Assembly: GCA_012845835.1 (NCBI GenBank)
Contig: JABAKD010000015.1
Location: forward strand, 10,478,845 to 10,542,844
DNA: 64,000 nucleotides
Direction: 5' to 3'
From: Undaria pinnatifida
Lineage: Eukaryota > Sar > Phaeophyceae > Laminariales > Alariaceae
The translations under genes and the position numbers were made by a program. Positions 1 through 11,100 of this stretch are shown piece after piece. The notes under the pieces were generated by a model. It did no database searches, was not told the DNA's origin, and worked only from the letters and a program-made list of their open reading frames with translations. Within the stretch, counting starts at the first letter, position 1; each line of letters starts with the position of its first letter.

Positions 1-1480
1 TCGTACAACTCCTTGGATTGTCCTCAGATCATATCGTACCACTCCTCGAACTGTGTCGTACAACTCGTTGGATTGTGTCGTGCAACTCCTTGGAATGTGT
101 CGTGCAACTCCTTCGATTGTGTTGTATATCCCTTGGATGGCGTCGTTAATTCTCCTTGGATTGTGCCCTACGACTCCTTGGATTGTGTCGTACAGCTCGT
201 ACAAGTCCTTGGATTGTATGGTACAACTCCTCGGATTGTGTCGCGCAACTCCTTGGATCGTGTCGTACAACTCCTTGGATTGTGTTGTCCAACTCCTTGG
301 AGTGATGGTATTGTACAACTCCTTGGATTGATTGTGTCGTACAACTCCTTGGGTTGTGTCGTGCAACTCCTTGGATTGTGTCGTGCAACTTCTTTGGTTG
401 TGGCGTACAACTCCTTGGATTGTGTTGTCCAACTCCTTGGATTGTGTCGTACAGCTCCTTGGATTGTCCTCAGATCATATCGTACCACTCCTCGAACTGT
501 GTCGTACAACTCCTTGGATTGTGTCGTACAACTCCTTGGATTGTCCTCAGATCATATCGTACCACTCCTCGAACTGTGTCGTCCAACTCCTTGGATTGTG
601 TCGTACAACTCCTTGGATTGTCCTCAGATCATATCGTACCACTCCTCGAACTGTGTCGTCCAACTCCTTGGATTGTGTCGTACAACTCCTTGGATTGTCC
701 TCAGATCATATCGTACCACTCCTCGAACTGTGTCGTACAACTCCTTGGAATGTGTCGTACAACTCCTTGGATTGTCCTCAGATCATATCGTACCACTCCT
801 CGAACTGTGTCGTCCAACTCCTTGGAATGTGTCGTACAACTCCTTGGATTGTCCTCAGATCATATCGTACCACTCCTCGAACTGTGTCGTCCAACTCCTT
901 GGAATGTGTCGTACAACTCCTTGGATTGTCCTCAGATCATATCGTACAACTCCTCGAACTGTGTCGTACAACTCCTTGGAATGTGTCGTACAACTCCTTG
1001 GATTGTCCTCAGATCATATCGTACCACTCCTCGAACTGTGTCGTCCAACTCCTTGGAGTGATGGTATTGTACAACTCCTTGGATTGTCCTCAGATCATAT
1101 CGTACAACTCCTCGAACTGTGTCGTCCAACTCCTTGGATTGTGTCGTACAACTCCTTCGATTGTCCTCAGATCATATCGTACCACTCCTCGAACTGTGTC
1201 GTCCAACTCCTTGGAATGTGTCGTACAACTCCTTGGATTGTCCTCAGATCATATCGTACCACTCCTCGAACTGTGTTGTCCAACTCCTTGGAGTGATGGT
1301 ATTGTACAACTCCTTGGATTGTCCTCAGATCATATCGTACCACTCCTCGAACTGTGTCGTACAGCTCCTTGGAATGTGTCGTACAACTCCTTCGATTGTG
1401 TCGTGCAACTCTTTGGATTGTGTCGTGCAACTCCTTGGATTGTGTCGTACAACTCCTCGGATTGTGTCGTAGATCAGAGC
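1..1480. repeat. Minisatellite array, 22-bp unit with 77-bp higher-order repeat
   Basis: The whole stretch is a tandem array. The basic unit is 22 bp (core 'cgtacaactccttggattgt'). From about 460 to 1340 it is organised in a longer unit that adds 'cctcagatcatatcgtacc'; that marker recurs at 545, 622, 699, 776 and 853, an exact 77-bp period. A few units carry an insertion containing 'gagtgatggtattg' (300, 1050, 1290). Reading frames stay open on both strands only because the unit has few stop triplets. It probably lies in the helicase intron before the exon at 1869. It is not coding and not a CRISPR array, since there are no unique spacers. Confidence 0.93.
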
Positions 1481-1868
1481 GTAAATTGACCCCATTAGAA
1501 GCCAGCAGCCCTTTTTTTTTGTTTCGTGTGAAAGATGCTGCAATCGTCCATTTTTGTAAGCCAATTTTTCCCTCTGAAGCCCCGCAAGAGTTACAATCGT
1601 AGATCTACTACAGTACTTTGGTTGCTCCGGAAAGCTCACTGTCGTCGCAGCTGCTGCAGCACACTGTCGCGCGCGGCCTTTGGTCGCACTTCAGCACACG
1701 CACAACGGGTAGTACCGACCGCGTTACCACCGATGCTGCACGTTACGGTAGACCTAAGAGGCACCTCTCGTGCCCTAGGTCTCGTCATGGCCACGTTACC
1801 CATGCATTGAAAACGCCGTGTACTCAGCCGGCCCGCCCTGGCCACCCCCCCTCGCCATCCAACTCCAG
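1481..1868 (+). other. Intron remainder before first visible helicase exon
   Basis: Non-repetitive sequence after the minisatellite, ending in the pyrimidine-rich acceptor at 1850-1868 (ends ccag). I see no coding block in it. The open frame crossing into the exon here is intronic; homology to RecQ begins only at 1869. Confidence 0.5.
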
Positions 1869-2156
1869 GTGACCGTGGACATTGCGAACCGCCTGGACAT
1901 ACCGCCTTCCAACGTCATGCGAACTCCCTTCTACCGCCCTATGTTGAACCTCGGTGCCGTGCGTGCTCCGGATGACCCCGTTGAGCGAACAAAAATGCTC
2001 GCGGAATTGATGGGGGCGGCGGGGCAAGAGGCGGCGGGGGCGACGGTGGTCTACGTGACGCTGCAGAAGACTGCCGTAGAAGTGGCCGATTCGTTAGTTG
2101 ACTTGGGCTTTGATGCTCGGCCTTACCATGCGGGACTCCTGCCTCTTCAGCGCGAG
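1869..2156 (+). CDS. RecQ helicase exon a: start of second RecA-like lobe
   Basis: Ninety-six codons, phase 0 at both ends; acceptor ccag ends at 1868 and donor gtacgt follows. The peptide has the RecQ block after the first lobe (RTPFYRPMLNLGAV), then an acidic-basic stretch, the beta strand TVVYVTLQKTAVEVA that matches the RecQ 'iIYv-t' motif IV region, and ends in PYHAGLLPLQRE, the family's YHAG motif before motif V. It is the first exon of this gene inside the window. Confidence 0.88.
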
Positions 2157-5100
2157 GTACGTTGGGGGGGGGGGGGGCGATAGGGGAGGGGAGCGGAGGT
2201 GGCCGGGGGGAGCAGAATTTTTTTTTGTGGCGCTTTTTGTTTTGTTTGCTCTGTCCACATTCTTCCGCGCTTTGCAGGAGGCGAGAGGGGGAGCGCGGGC
2301 GGGAGGGGGGATGACAGGGAGCGTTTTTTGGTGGTGCTTTGTTTTGCTCTATCCACACTCCTTGCGTTTTGCGGGGGGTGCGTGGAGGAGGGAGACGGGG
2401 GGCGGGGGGCGGAAGGGGGTGGCATGGAACGGTTTCAAGTGATGCTTTTTCTTTTTTTTTTCTGTGAATACTCTTCCCCATTTCGTTGTCTCCGAGGGCT
2501 ACCTTGAGCAGCGGCGTAAATACTTGCCGCCGTTAAATGTGCCGTAAAAGTGCTGTTCACCACCAAGTGGAGCATTTTGCAGCTCTAAAAGGGTTAAATT
2601 GCTGTGTCCAAGTTCCCTGGCGCCACCTGTTCGCCCTCTGAACGCTACCCCGTTCCCCAACGGCGCCATATTGTTTTGTATCTCAGGAAACCCAAGACTG
2701 GTTCATGAACGCAGCGGACGATGCGTCGCCAGTGGTAGTGGGGACTATCGCGTTCGGCATGGGTTTGGACAAGAAGAACGTGCGGCATGTTTATCACTTC
2801 AACCTGCCGAGGTCGCCGGAGGACCTCGCACAACAGGCACGTAAAAAAACAATGTTAACCTTCTTTTGTATTTGTCGGTGTTTTTCGTTGTAAGAATCGT
2901 TCCTTACGATCACTAACAATCGTGATTCCTGACAAAAAAAGCACAATTCGCGACATTGTGAAATTGTAAAATGTCAGGTCCATTCTTATACGGTCGGACC
3001 CGTCAATCGAAAAGGGCTTTTTTTTACCGGACTCTTGTGGGCCTCCTTATCGTCAATTGAGTCAATTTTATAGTTTTGTGCTCTTTCTGGAGAGGGTTGG
3101 TGTTGAAAGTGGAAAGCCGGTTGGAAGCTCGATGCTTCGTGCGTTCTCCGTAAGCAACACGTGCTTCACGCTCGACGAGCCCTCGTCCAAGCGGGTTTGG
3201 TGGCGTTGAAGCCGACAAGGCTACGTTCGTGGCGTTCCAATCAGAGGAGAGCCGCCAAAGCTACAGCAAGCGTAACCGTTGTTGGCAGAATGTCCTTGAT
3301 ATCGCGCGCTGCTGCCATCGTGTGATACACGCTGCTGTCTGGTGGAGCTAAGAATGTGTCATGCTGCCTTGGGGCGAGAAGCAGCAGCAGCAGTGAAAGC
3401 AGTCGAGCCCGCGTCGATGCTGTTGTGGGATACTGTGTGATACCTAGTGTGGGTGTGTGGGTGTGTGGGTGCTTTTGTGGGGGGATGACGATGCGATGGA
3501 TTCAAAAACGTTTTCGACTGAGCAGTCGGACTCGTACATCCGGTCGAATCGACGACTTTTTGCGACTGGATGTGCGAGTCGGCTGAATTGCTTCGCCGAA
3601 CCAGTTTGATTAGAGAAAAGCTCTTTTTCGATTGTGTAAGAAAGCCCAGTTTGGTCTTCAGTCGAGAAGAGCCTTTTCGACTGACAGATCCAACTTTTTA
3701 TAAGACTTGGCCTACGGTTTAAAAAACAAAAAGGTTTGTCACGAGTCCTGACATCAATTTTTATTGAACAATCGACGTTTTCAAAATCAGGATTCGTGAC
3801 AAATGTCACGACCCGCGGAAATGTCACGTTTTTTGTAATATTTCCTGTTTTTTTTTGTGTTCGTTAAGAATGACCTAAAAACGTGCGGCACGTTTATCAC
3901 TTCAACTTGACGCGGTCGACGAAGGACCTCGCACAGCAGGCACATAACAATACATTGTAGGCAGCCCTTTTATCAAGATATATCGGGACAGATGTATGCT
4001 TGATTTTTCCCGTCTTTCACGCTCTTCATAATGCTTTCCGGGTGAAATCTGTATGACTTGGCTCTTCTGCACATGTTTTCCGAGTGGTATCTGTATACAA
4101 CGGCTCTTCCGCGCATGTTTTGCTGGTTTGGATCTGTGTGATACAGGTCTTGGACTTGGACAACATCTCATGACGGCAAATATCGGATCTAGACGATCTA
4201 GATCGTGATCTGTGCTTGCATGAACGCTTAATTCTCGTTGCAGGTGGGAAGGGCCGGGAGGGATGGGAGACGCGCCTTCTGCCGAACTTTGGTCTCTGCC
4301 GCCGACCTCCCCCTCCTCCGATCCATGATCTACGGGGGCACGCCCAGCCCGGCGGCCGTTCGCGGGCTGCTGCGGACCGTGTTTGGCGCGAGGGAGGACG
4401 AAGCCGATTTCAGCTTTTACGACCTATCTCATGTGTGTAACACCATCGCGGGGTCGTGTTTTTAGTGGTTTTTTTTTTTTCTCCCGCGTGGACGTTGAGG
4501 GACGAAAGGGGCTGTTGCTGTTTTTGCGCCCGTTTTTGTGGGGGTTTTGCGCTGTTGCTGCGCGTGCTGGGGCGCGCTCTTGGAACTTGTCCGCTGCGCA
4601 TCGTCATTACGGTTCGTTTTTTGTTTCGAGCGAATGTGAGTTTTCTAAACCGGGATGGATACTATATCGCCTTTAGTATATGCCCGTGACAAGTCCTTTT
4701 ACCTCTCGTAAATCGGCGATTATCTTGGTAGCTCTTCAACCGCGACCCGCACTTGTATGGCTAACACGTCTCACGTTCTCTTGTCCTCGTCTGTTGGTAC
4801 ACTAGGAACTGGACACGAAAGACTTGGTGCTCAAGACCCTCCTCGCACACCTCCAGATCAGAGGTCTGGCGAAGGAAGTGACTCCGTACTTTGAGACGGC
4901 CGATGTCGGCTTTCTTGACGCCGGCAGAGACATTGTAAACCGTGGAACGACGGGGGGGCTCGGAAACATTCCAAACGAGTGAGAAATAACGCTAGCGAAT
5001 TTGGGGCAAGGGTTTGTTTTCGTGCATGGGAGAGGATTATTCGAGATTGGGAACCGTACCGGGAGCATTCCGGGGGTTGTAAGTGAGAGTGAGGCGTGTC

Positions 5101-8100
5101 GGTATACTTATACTTCGAGAAGTATGTTATAGGTGTGTGCAGTTGAAATGCATGGCAGTAACGTGAAGTTGTTTGGTTTATCGCGTTAGTGGCGATACCA
5201 AGTGGACAGAGCGCGGGACGGTGCTAGCAGTCTGGTAGAGCACGCTGCTGGTTGCTATTAATATTAATAGTAGCAGGCCAGCAGTCGCTGAGCCAGACTT
5301 TTCGTGATTTTTGTGTATAATGATTGCATTGTTTTTCGCGCTTGCAAGCCGCCACGCTTCACAGAGTCATGATGGCTACGCGTCTGCTCCAGGAGCGCGC
5401 AAGAGGTGGGGCGAGTGGGCTTGGTTATGTTGAACCTCGTTTGCCTCGTAACGCCGCCACCTCCGCGCCCTTCCTCCCTCCCTCCCTCCCTCCCCCCCCC
5501 CCCCCCCCCCCCTTCCCCCTTCCCCCGCCGCCGCCCCTCGTCACCACTGCCCGTACGCTTGCCTCCCGATGATACCGACTGACACAGGTGGGTACAGCTG
5601 CTGGGAATGGCGGACGCGGCGCTCAAACGCAAGACATCGCGCGCAAAGTGGGGAACCGTGCGCGTGGACGATGCCGCCGACATAATCGGCATCCCCAAGA
5701 CGCAGGCGAGGCATTACACGCGTTGGCGTGACTTGGGGGTCGCGTGCTGCGACAGAAGTAGCACGTTCATGGCTAAAATGTTATTATGTTTGTTCGACGC
5801 GTGCTACGTTAAGAGGTATGAATAGCACTTTTGGGCTGAAAGTCATGTTCTGAATGACGGGGTTTCCTTTATACCCGAAATCGTCGGAAGGTTGTTCTTG
5901 TTTTTTTTTGGCACATTATATTTTTTTTCGTTACCTAGCTCATGGGAGTGTTCATAAGGTTTGCTCTTTCGGTTTGCTCCAAGTCAACTTTGGTTGAGGG
6001 TATATGGAGCTCCTTACGGTCAAGAATCTTGCAGAGAAAAAAGGGAACGGTGCACCTCTATCGAAGTAAGTGTCTTACGGGATTCCTTGACTCAGGCACT
6101 ACCCATTACCTCATAGAATACTCTACTACAGGCATGTACATTTTTTTTCTACGGTATTTCATGTTTACACGTAGGCCATGGGGGGAAACCGTGCGCGTGG
6201 GCGATAACGCGTGCTACGGTGCAGGCGTTTCTTTTGTTCCCTGCAAGGTTCTTGACTTGAGCTCTATACCCCACCCAAAAACTGGTTTTGACAGGAAATA
6301 AAAGTGCCGCCCGGTGAACAATCAATCCCATGGCCTAGGTGCTCAACGATAATCATGCAAACAATGGCCTATTATTTATTTATTTTCCGACGGTTTTGGG
6401 TTAAGGACCCCCGTCATTCAGAAAAAAAATCGCCAAAAAAAGGTATACCTTAATACCTCTATCGTAGTAGCATCTGTCCTGGATGTAATCGATGTAATCG
6501 ATATCCTCAAGACGCGGGCAAGGCATACATACGCATTGGCGTGATTTTGGGGGAGGGTAGGGATACCCGTTGCGTACTTCCGAGCAAGAACACGCAACCG
6601 ACTTGGAGAGCAGGCGTAGGACTGGCCCGCTCCTTTTTTTGCGGGCAAATTAGCACCCGACTGACCGCGACGCTAGCTGCGGAAGAGGTGCATCAACCGT
6701 TGTTTTCTGACCCTTTTTTTTTACTTGAGGGGCTCCCTTCTTGACCCAAAACCCGATTTTGACAAAATATTGTTAGCATAACATCAATGGATAATCCCAT
6801 GGGATAGGTGTACAGCTTATAACTTTTGCAAACACAAAATCGTGATGCCCAAAATACTCGTTGGTTCCGCGGTTGATCATTCTATCCTTCAGGACCCATT
6901 TGGCCCGAAACCTGCTACCCATACTGTAGCGCACGATCCGCTGGTTTCGGAGAAACAGAAGACGAATAATCGGAGCTGTAGAAGTTGCACCGGTGGTACA
7001 GCTGTAGGAGTTTACCTGTAGTACTATAGGAAGTTCAACGGTAGTAGTAGGAGCCAGAACGATAATGCTCCGTGTAGGAGCGCTTCAGTATGCCTGACTC
7101 GACCTCTCCCTCGGTCTGAAATACCGCGTGAAGAAGCGCCTCACATTGGGGCGAGATACCATCCGGCCGGGTCCGGTGCACCACTACTCGGGCTGTAATA
7201 AATGGCTGACTGTACTGTTAGTAAGTCGTGGACGTTATTTAGTTGGCGAGGTACTACGGTTCGATGCGCGCGGACGTAAGCAGTTACAGTATGCATTTTT
7301 GTGTCTCGCGATTTGTTTTTATGTTGAGGAAGAGTAAATCCCGTTGGCTTGCTTCCGTCGCCACCCACCCAATAACAACAGCGGTGATCCCATACAGTGC
7401 CGGTACGTACCAGCTGGAAATACAGGCCCAATAGCGGCCACCGGTACTTCTCCGCATACCGACACTACTGGTTGTTCCCGTCTGTGCCAAGCGAATTCAT
7501 AGGCACTCTAGCAAGCAACTGGCACTACTCAACCGGCGCTAGAGGGAAACCGGCACTCCTGTAACCGTCACACGCAGCCAACTCGCAGTCCTAGCCGTTA
7601 CAGAAAATCTCCCCGCCCTCGCTCCGCGTCATTTCCTCTCCAGGTCGCGCGCATGCTGTCGGGGATGTCCGATGCGGGTCTGGTTGTGCTCGGGAAGTCT
7701 GGCAAGATTCGGGCCAGATTCCGGGTGCGTATTCTAAGCCTTAATGCTCTGCGGACGTGCAAGGCCAAGAACCAAACGTGCAAAGGGATGATGTTCTGAC
7801 ATTAGTGATAGCTCATTTTCCTGAAATCTGACTCGTGGTGAGAAAAGTTGCTATTACAGCATGCCGATGGGATACATAACAAGTATCTGGTATTACATTA
7901 TGTGAGTATTTCCTCGCTGCCGCTGTGGATGGATCATGTACTCGGCATGGAATTGGAGGGGGTACTTGAAGGGCGCCCCTTCGTTGTACATGTAAGAACG
8001 GGCGTATTTGTCTGGACGCATGCTACTTCGACAGGGGCGCATCTAATTATTTCTGAAGGTCCTCAATGGAGGAGCTCTATATCTACACCCAAAACCGATT

Positions 8101-11100
8101 GTGAAAAGCGCAAACCGATAAAAATCTCATGGTCTGGGTATGAAATTAAAATTATTTGGTGAAACCCGGCGATATTGGGTCGCCCCCCCGCCGTCTGTCA
8201 GAATACTTTGGTCAAGAAGCGCTTCTGTGGGTACCTGACTTAAGAACATCTCACCTGGGGTAACCCATTTTAAGAGCACCCTACAGTGGGTGCCCCGGTT
8301 TAAGAACACCCTGCGGTGGATGACCCGATCTAAGAGCACCCCGCGACAAGTGGAAGAAGGCGCTCATCTACACACTGTTGTTTTTTGTTGTGGACAACGT
8401 ATGGCTTGCAGCATGACGGAACACGCCGATTTTACCGCTTAGTCTGGAATGCTCTCGTCTCGGGGCGCTCTTAAATCAGAGTACCCACCGTAAGGTGCTC
8501 TTAAATCGAGACACCCACTGCAGGGTGCTCTTAAACAGGGGTACGCACTGTGTCCCTGTCGTGGCACGCGTCTCCGTCGGAAGGGAATGCTGCCATACGA
8601 TATGTGACTGCCACGGCGAAATGCGTCGCTCGCACACAGCTCGTTCTTCAACGCTACGCACGTAATCGTCGGTTTCCGTCGCTCCATGGAGTGGCTGTTA
8701 AACTGGATGGAAATATAACAAACCAATTTAGTATTCATATTGATGTCCACGTACCATTCCCTTGGTGTTGAATGAAACAAGAGCAGGTGCTTCGTCGTCC
8801 TTCTAGTCGAGAAGAGGCGGAGTCATTGGTGCGTGAGCTGCACCAAATGGCGCTCGAGCTGGAGGCGCGAGAACTCAGCCGGTTGGATACGGTGAGAGCG
8901 AAGAACGCGGGCCACGATACGGGTGGAACACATTTTTACCATTTTTTTCGATGGGTTTTCAAGGGGTTTTCACGGGTCGAGTCGGGTCGGGTCAGAAGGT
9001 ACTATTAAAGCTCACGGGTCGAGTCGGGTCGGGTGAGGAGGGTGTCGAAACATCACGGGTCGGGTCGGGTCGGGTCGAGTCAGGAGGTTTTCAAATATCA
9101 TGGGTCGGGCTGGGTCATCCTGACCCAATCCGACCCGCGATCAGTGGTCCAACCCGTGGAAAGCCCTGCTCGTTTCTGGCTGACGGGGCTCCTCAGATAG
9201 ACTAAAGAACTGGCCACTATCGCTGGAGTTCCCCTTGAGTTGGACAACGTGCGTTGTCGTTGCTAAGAAAAAGGAGTACAACATCAGCCGTCGACGTATC
9301 GTCAATCAACCGTTGATACTAATAACTGAGTTTTTTTCGTATCGCCCAGGCCATACGGGACTGTGCATCGGGTAGGTCTAGACCTGAGACCTGTACGGTA
9401 TTTTTTCACGAAAGTCCGTTTTTTTGGGGGGAGGTATAGAGCTCAAGCGAGGAAAAATAGGTGCATGCACGCCCCCGGTCGTGGCAAGCGTTGCAGCAGC
9501 GGCAACCCATCCGGCAGCGTTAACCCTTGTGGAAGTGCACCCCATGTTCTCAGTGACACGAAACCTTGAAATTTGCGAGAGGTTGCATTTTGCAGCAGTA
9601 GAAGAATTTTGAAGAATGCCCCGAAACTCCTTTCCTGTTGGCTTTTGTTTCTAAGAATGCCGGATTTGTTGTTTTTTTTTAGTTTTTTTGGAGGCGAAGC
9701 AGCGGCAACCTTTTTAAACCGTGTTGAGTGACCACTTTGGAACTGCACCCATGTTTTCAATTTTCTTGCTGTTTTGTTTGGGGTACGAAATTCTTTTAGT
9801 ATTGATACGAGAAGAGTTTCGAATACCGGAAACTCCTTTCCTTTTCTCGTTTTTTTTTCACCAATATTGCCGGAAAAAAAAGTTTCCTTTTTTTGATGCC
9901 GGCGTCCGTTAGAGTTCAGCCGGTCGGGCACGGTGATATCGAAGCAGCGGCAACCCACTCAACCGTGTTAACCACTCTGGAACTGCTCGCATGTTCGGTT
10001 TTCTTGATGTTTTGTTTGTGGTGATTTTACAGCATTTGATACAAAAGACTTGCGAAGGCCGGAAACTCCTTTCCTTTTCTCGTTTTTTATTTTAAGAATG
10101 CCGGGAAAACTATTTCCTTTTTTTTCGGGGGGGGGCGCCCGTTGGAATTTAGCCGGTTGGGCACGGTGAGAGCGAAGCAGCGGGAGCCCACGCCACTGCG
10201 TCCATTTTGGAACTGCTCCCATGTTTTCAGTATTGATATCACAAGAGTTACGAATGCCTGAAACTCCTTTCCTTTTCTCGGTTGTTGTTTTTAAGAATGC
10301 CGAAAAAGTTATTTCCTTTTTTCGATTTTGCTTGTTTTCGCGGCGTCGATTATAATTCATCCGGTTGGACACGGTGAGAGAAAGGAAGCGGCAACCCACT
10401 CAACCATGTCCACCGCTTTGGAACTGCGCCCGTGTTTTCAATGTCTTGATGTTTTGTTTGGGACAATTTTACAGTGTTAGTAGAAGAGTTACGACTGCCG
10501 AAAACTCGTCTCCTTTTCTAGGTGTTTGTAAGAACACCGGAAAAAATTATAAGTTTTTTTACTTTCACTATTTTCTGGTCGCGTCCGTTAGAACCCAGCC
10601 GCCCGGACGCGGTGAGAGCGTAGCAGTGGAAAACCACTCCACAGCGTTCGCGCCTTCGGAACTAAACCCATATTTTCAAGGGGGAAACAATTGATCTTAT
10701 TTGGGGGTCGATTTTGCCTTATGTTTAGCAGAAGGGTTAGGATTGACGGGAAAAGAAGACCCGTGGCGCGCGTCTGACTCTGCCCTGCCCCTCCGAAAAA
10801 GCTGTTTCGTTGCCAGCGTATGAAAATACCTGGTAAACAAATGTATCACTTTAGCTTCTTTTTTTTTCAGATCCTCCTGGAGATCCGGGTAAAAAAAGCT
10901 TAAGCTCCATACACTTTCGTTTGTGTACCAGTTTTCGTCGATCTGCAGAACGCAGACTTTGCATATAGTTTTCGTGACCAGGGTATGGAAATACTCGGCG
11001 AACCCTGTTACAATACCTGTCTGCAGAATAGGTTACTATCATGCTCTAGCAGTGCCATAGTACGAACTACTGCCGACAGTAGCATTTAGAACACCCGGTG

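Noticed and set aside
1-1480. CRISPR-like regular repeats
   Set aside because: Repeats are directly adjacent without unique spacers, and the genes are eukaryotic.
13-1639. Long open frames (up to 427 codons) on both strands
   Set aside because: They are translations of the 22/77-bp minisatellite; overlapping frames on both strands are all open and have no start context or domain.
2841-2846. Canonical GT donor four bases after the GC donor
   Set aside because: Its use would shift the frame at the junction and destroy the GRAGRDG motif.
9209-9371. Two possible mini-exons (ELATIAGVPLELDN and AIRDCAS)
   Set aside because: Neither keeps phase between exons g and h; the direct join RLDT-VLEIL is in phase and fits the family. 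The first may be another weak echo of exon g.
10871-10888. An 18-base candidate exon with AG and GT borders
   Set aside because: Too short to test and not needed for phase; probably part of the repeat-rich intron.
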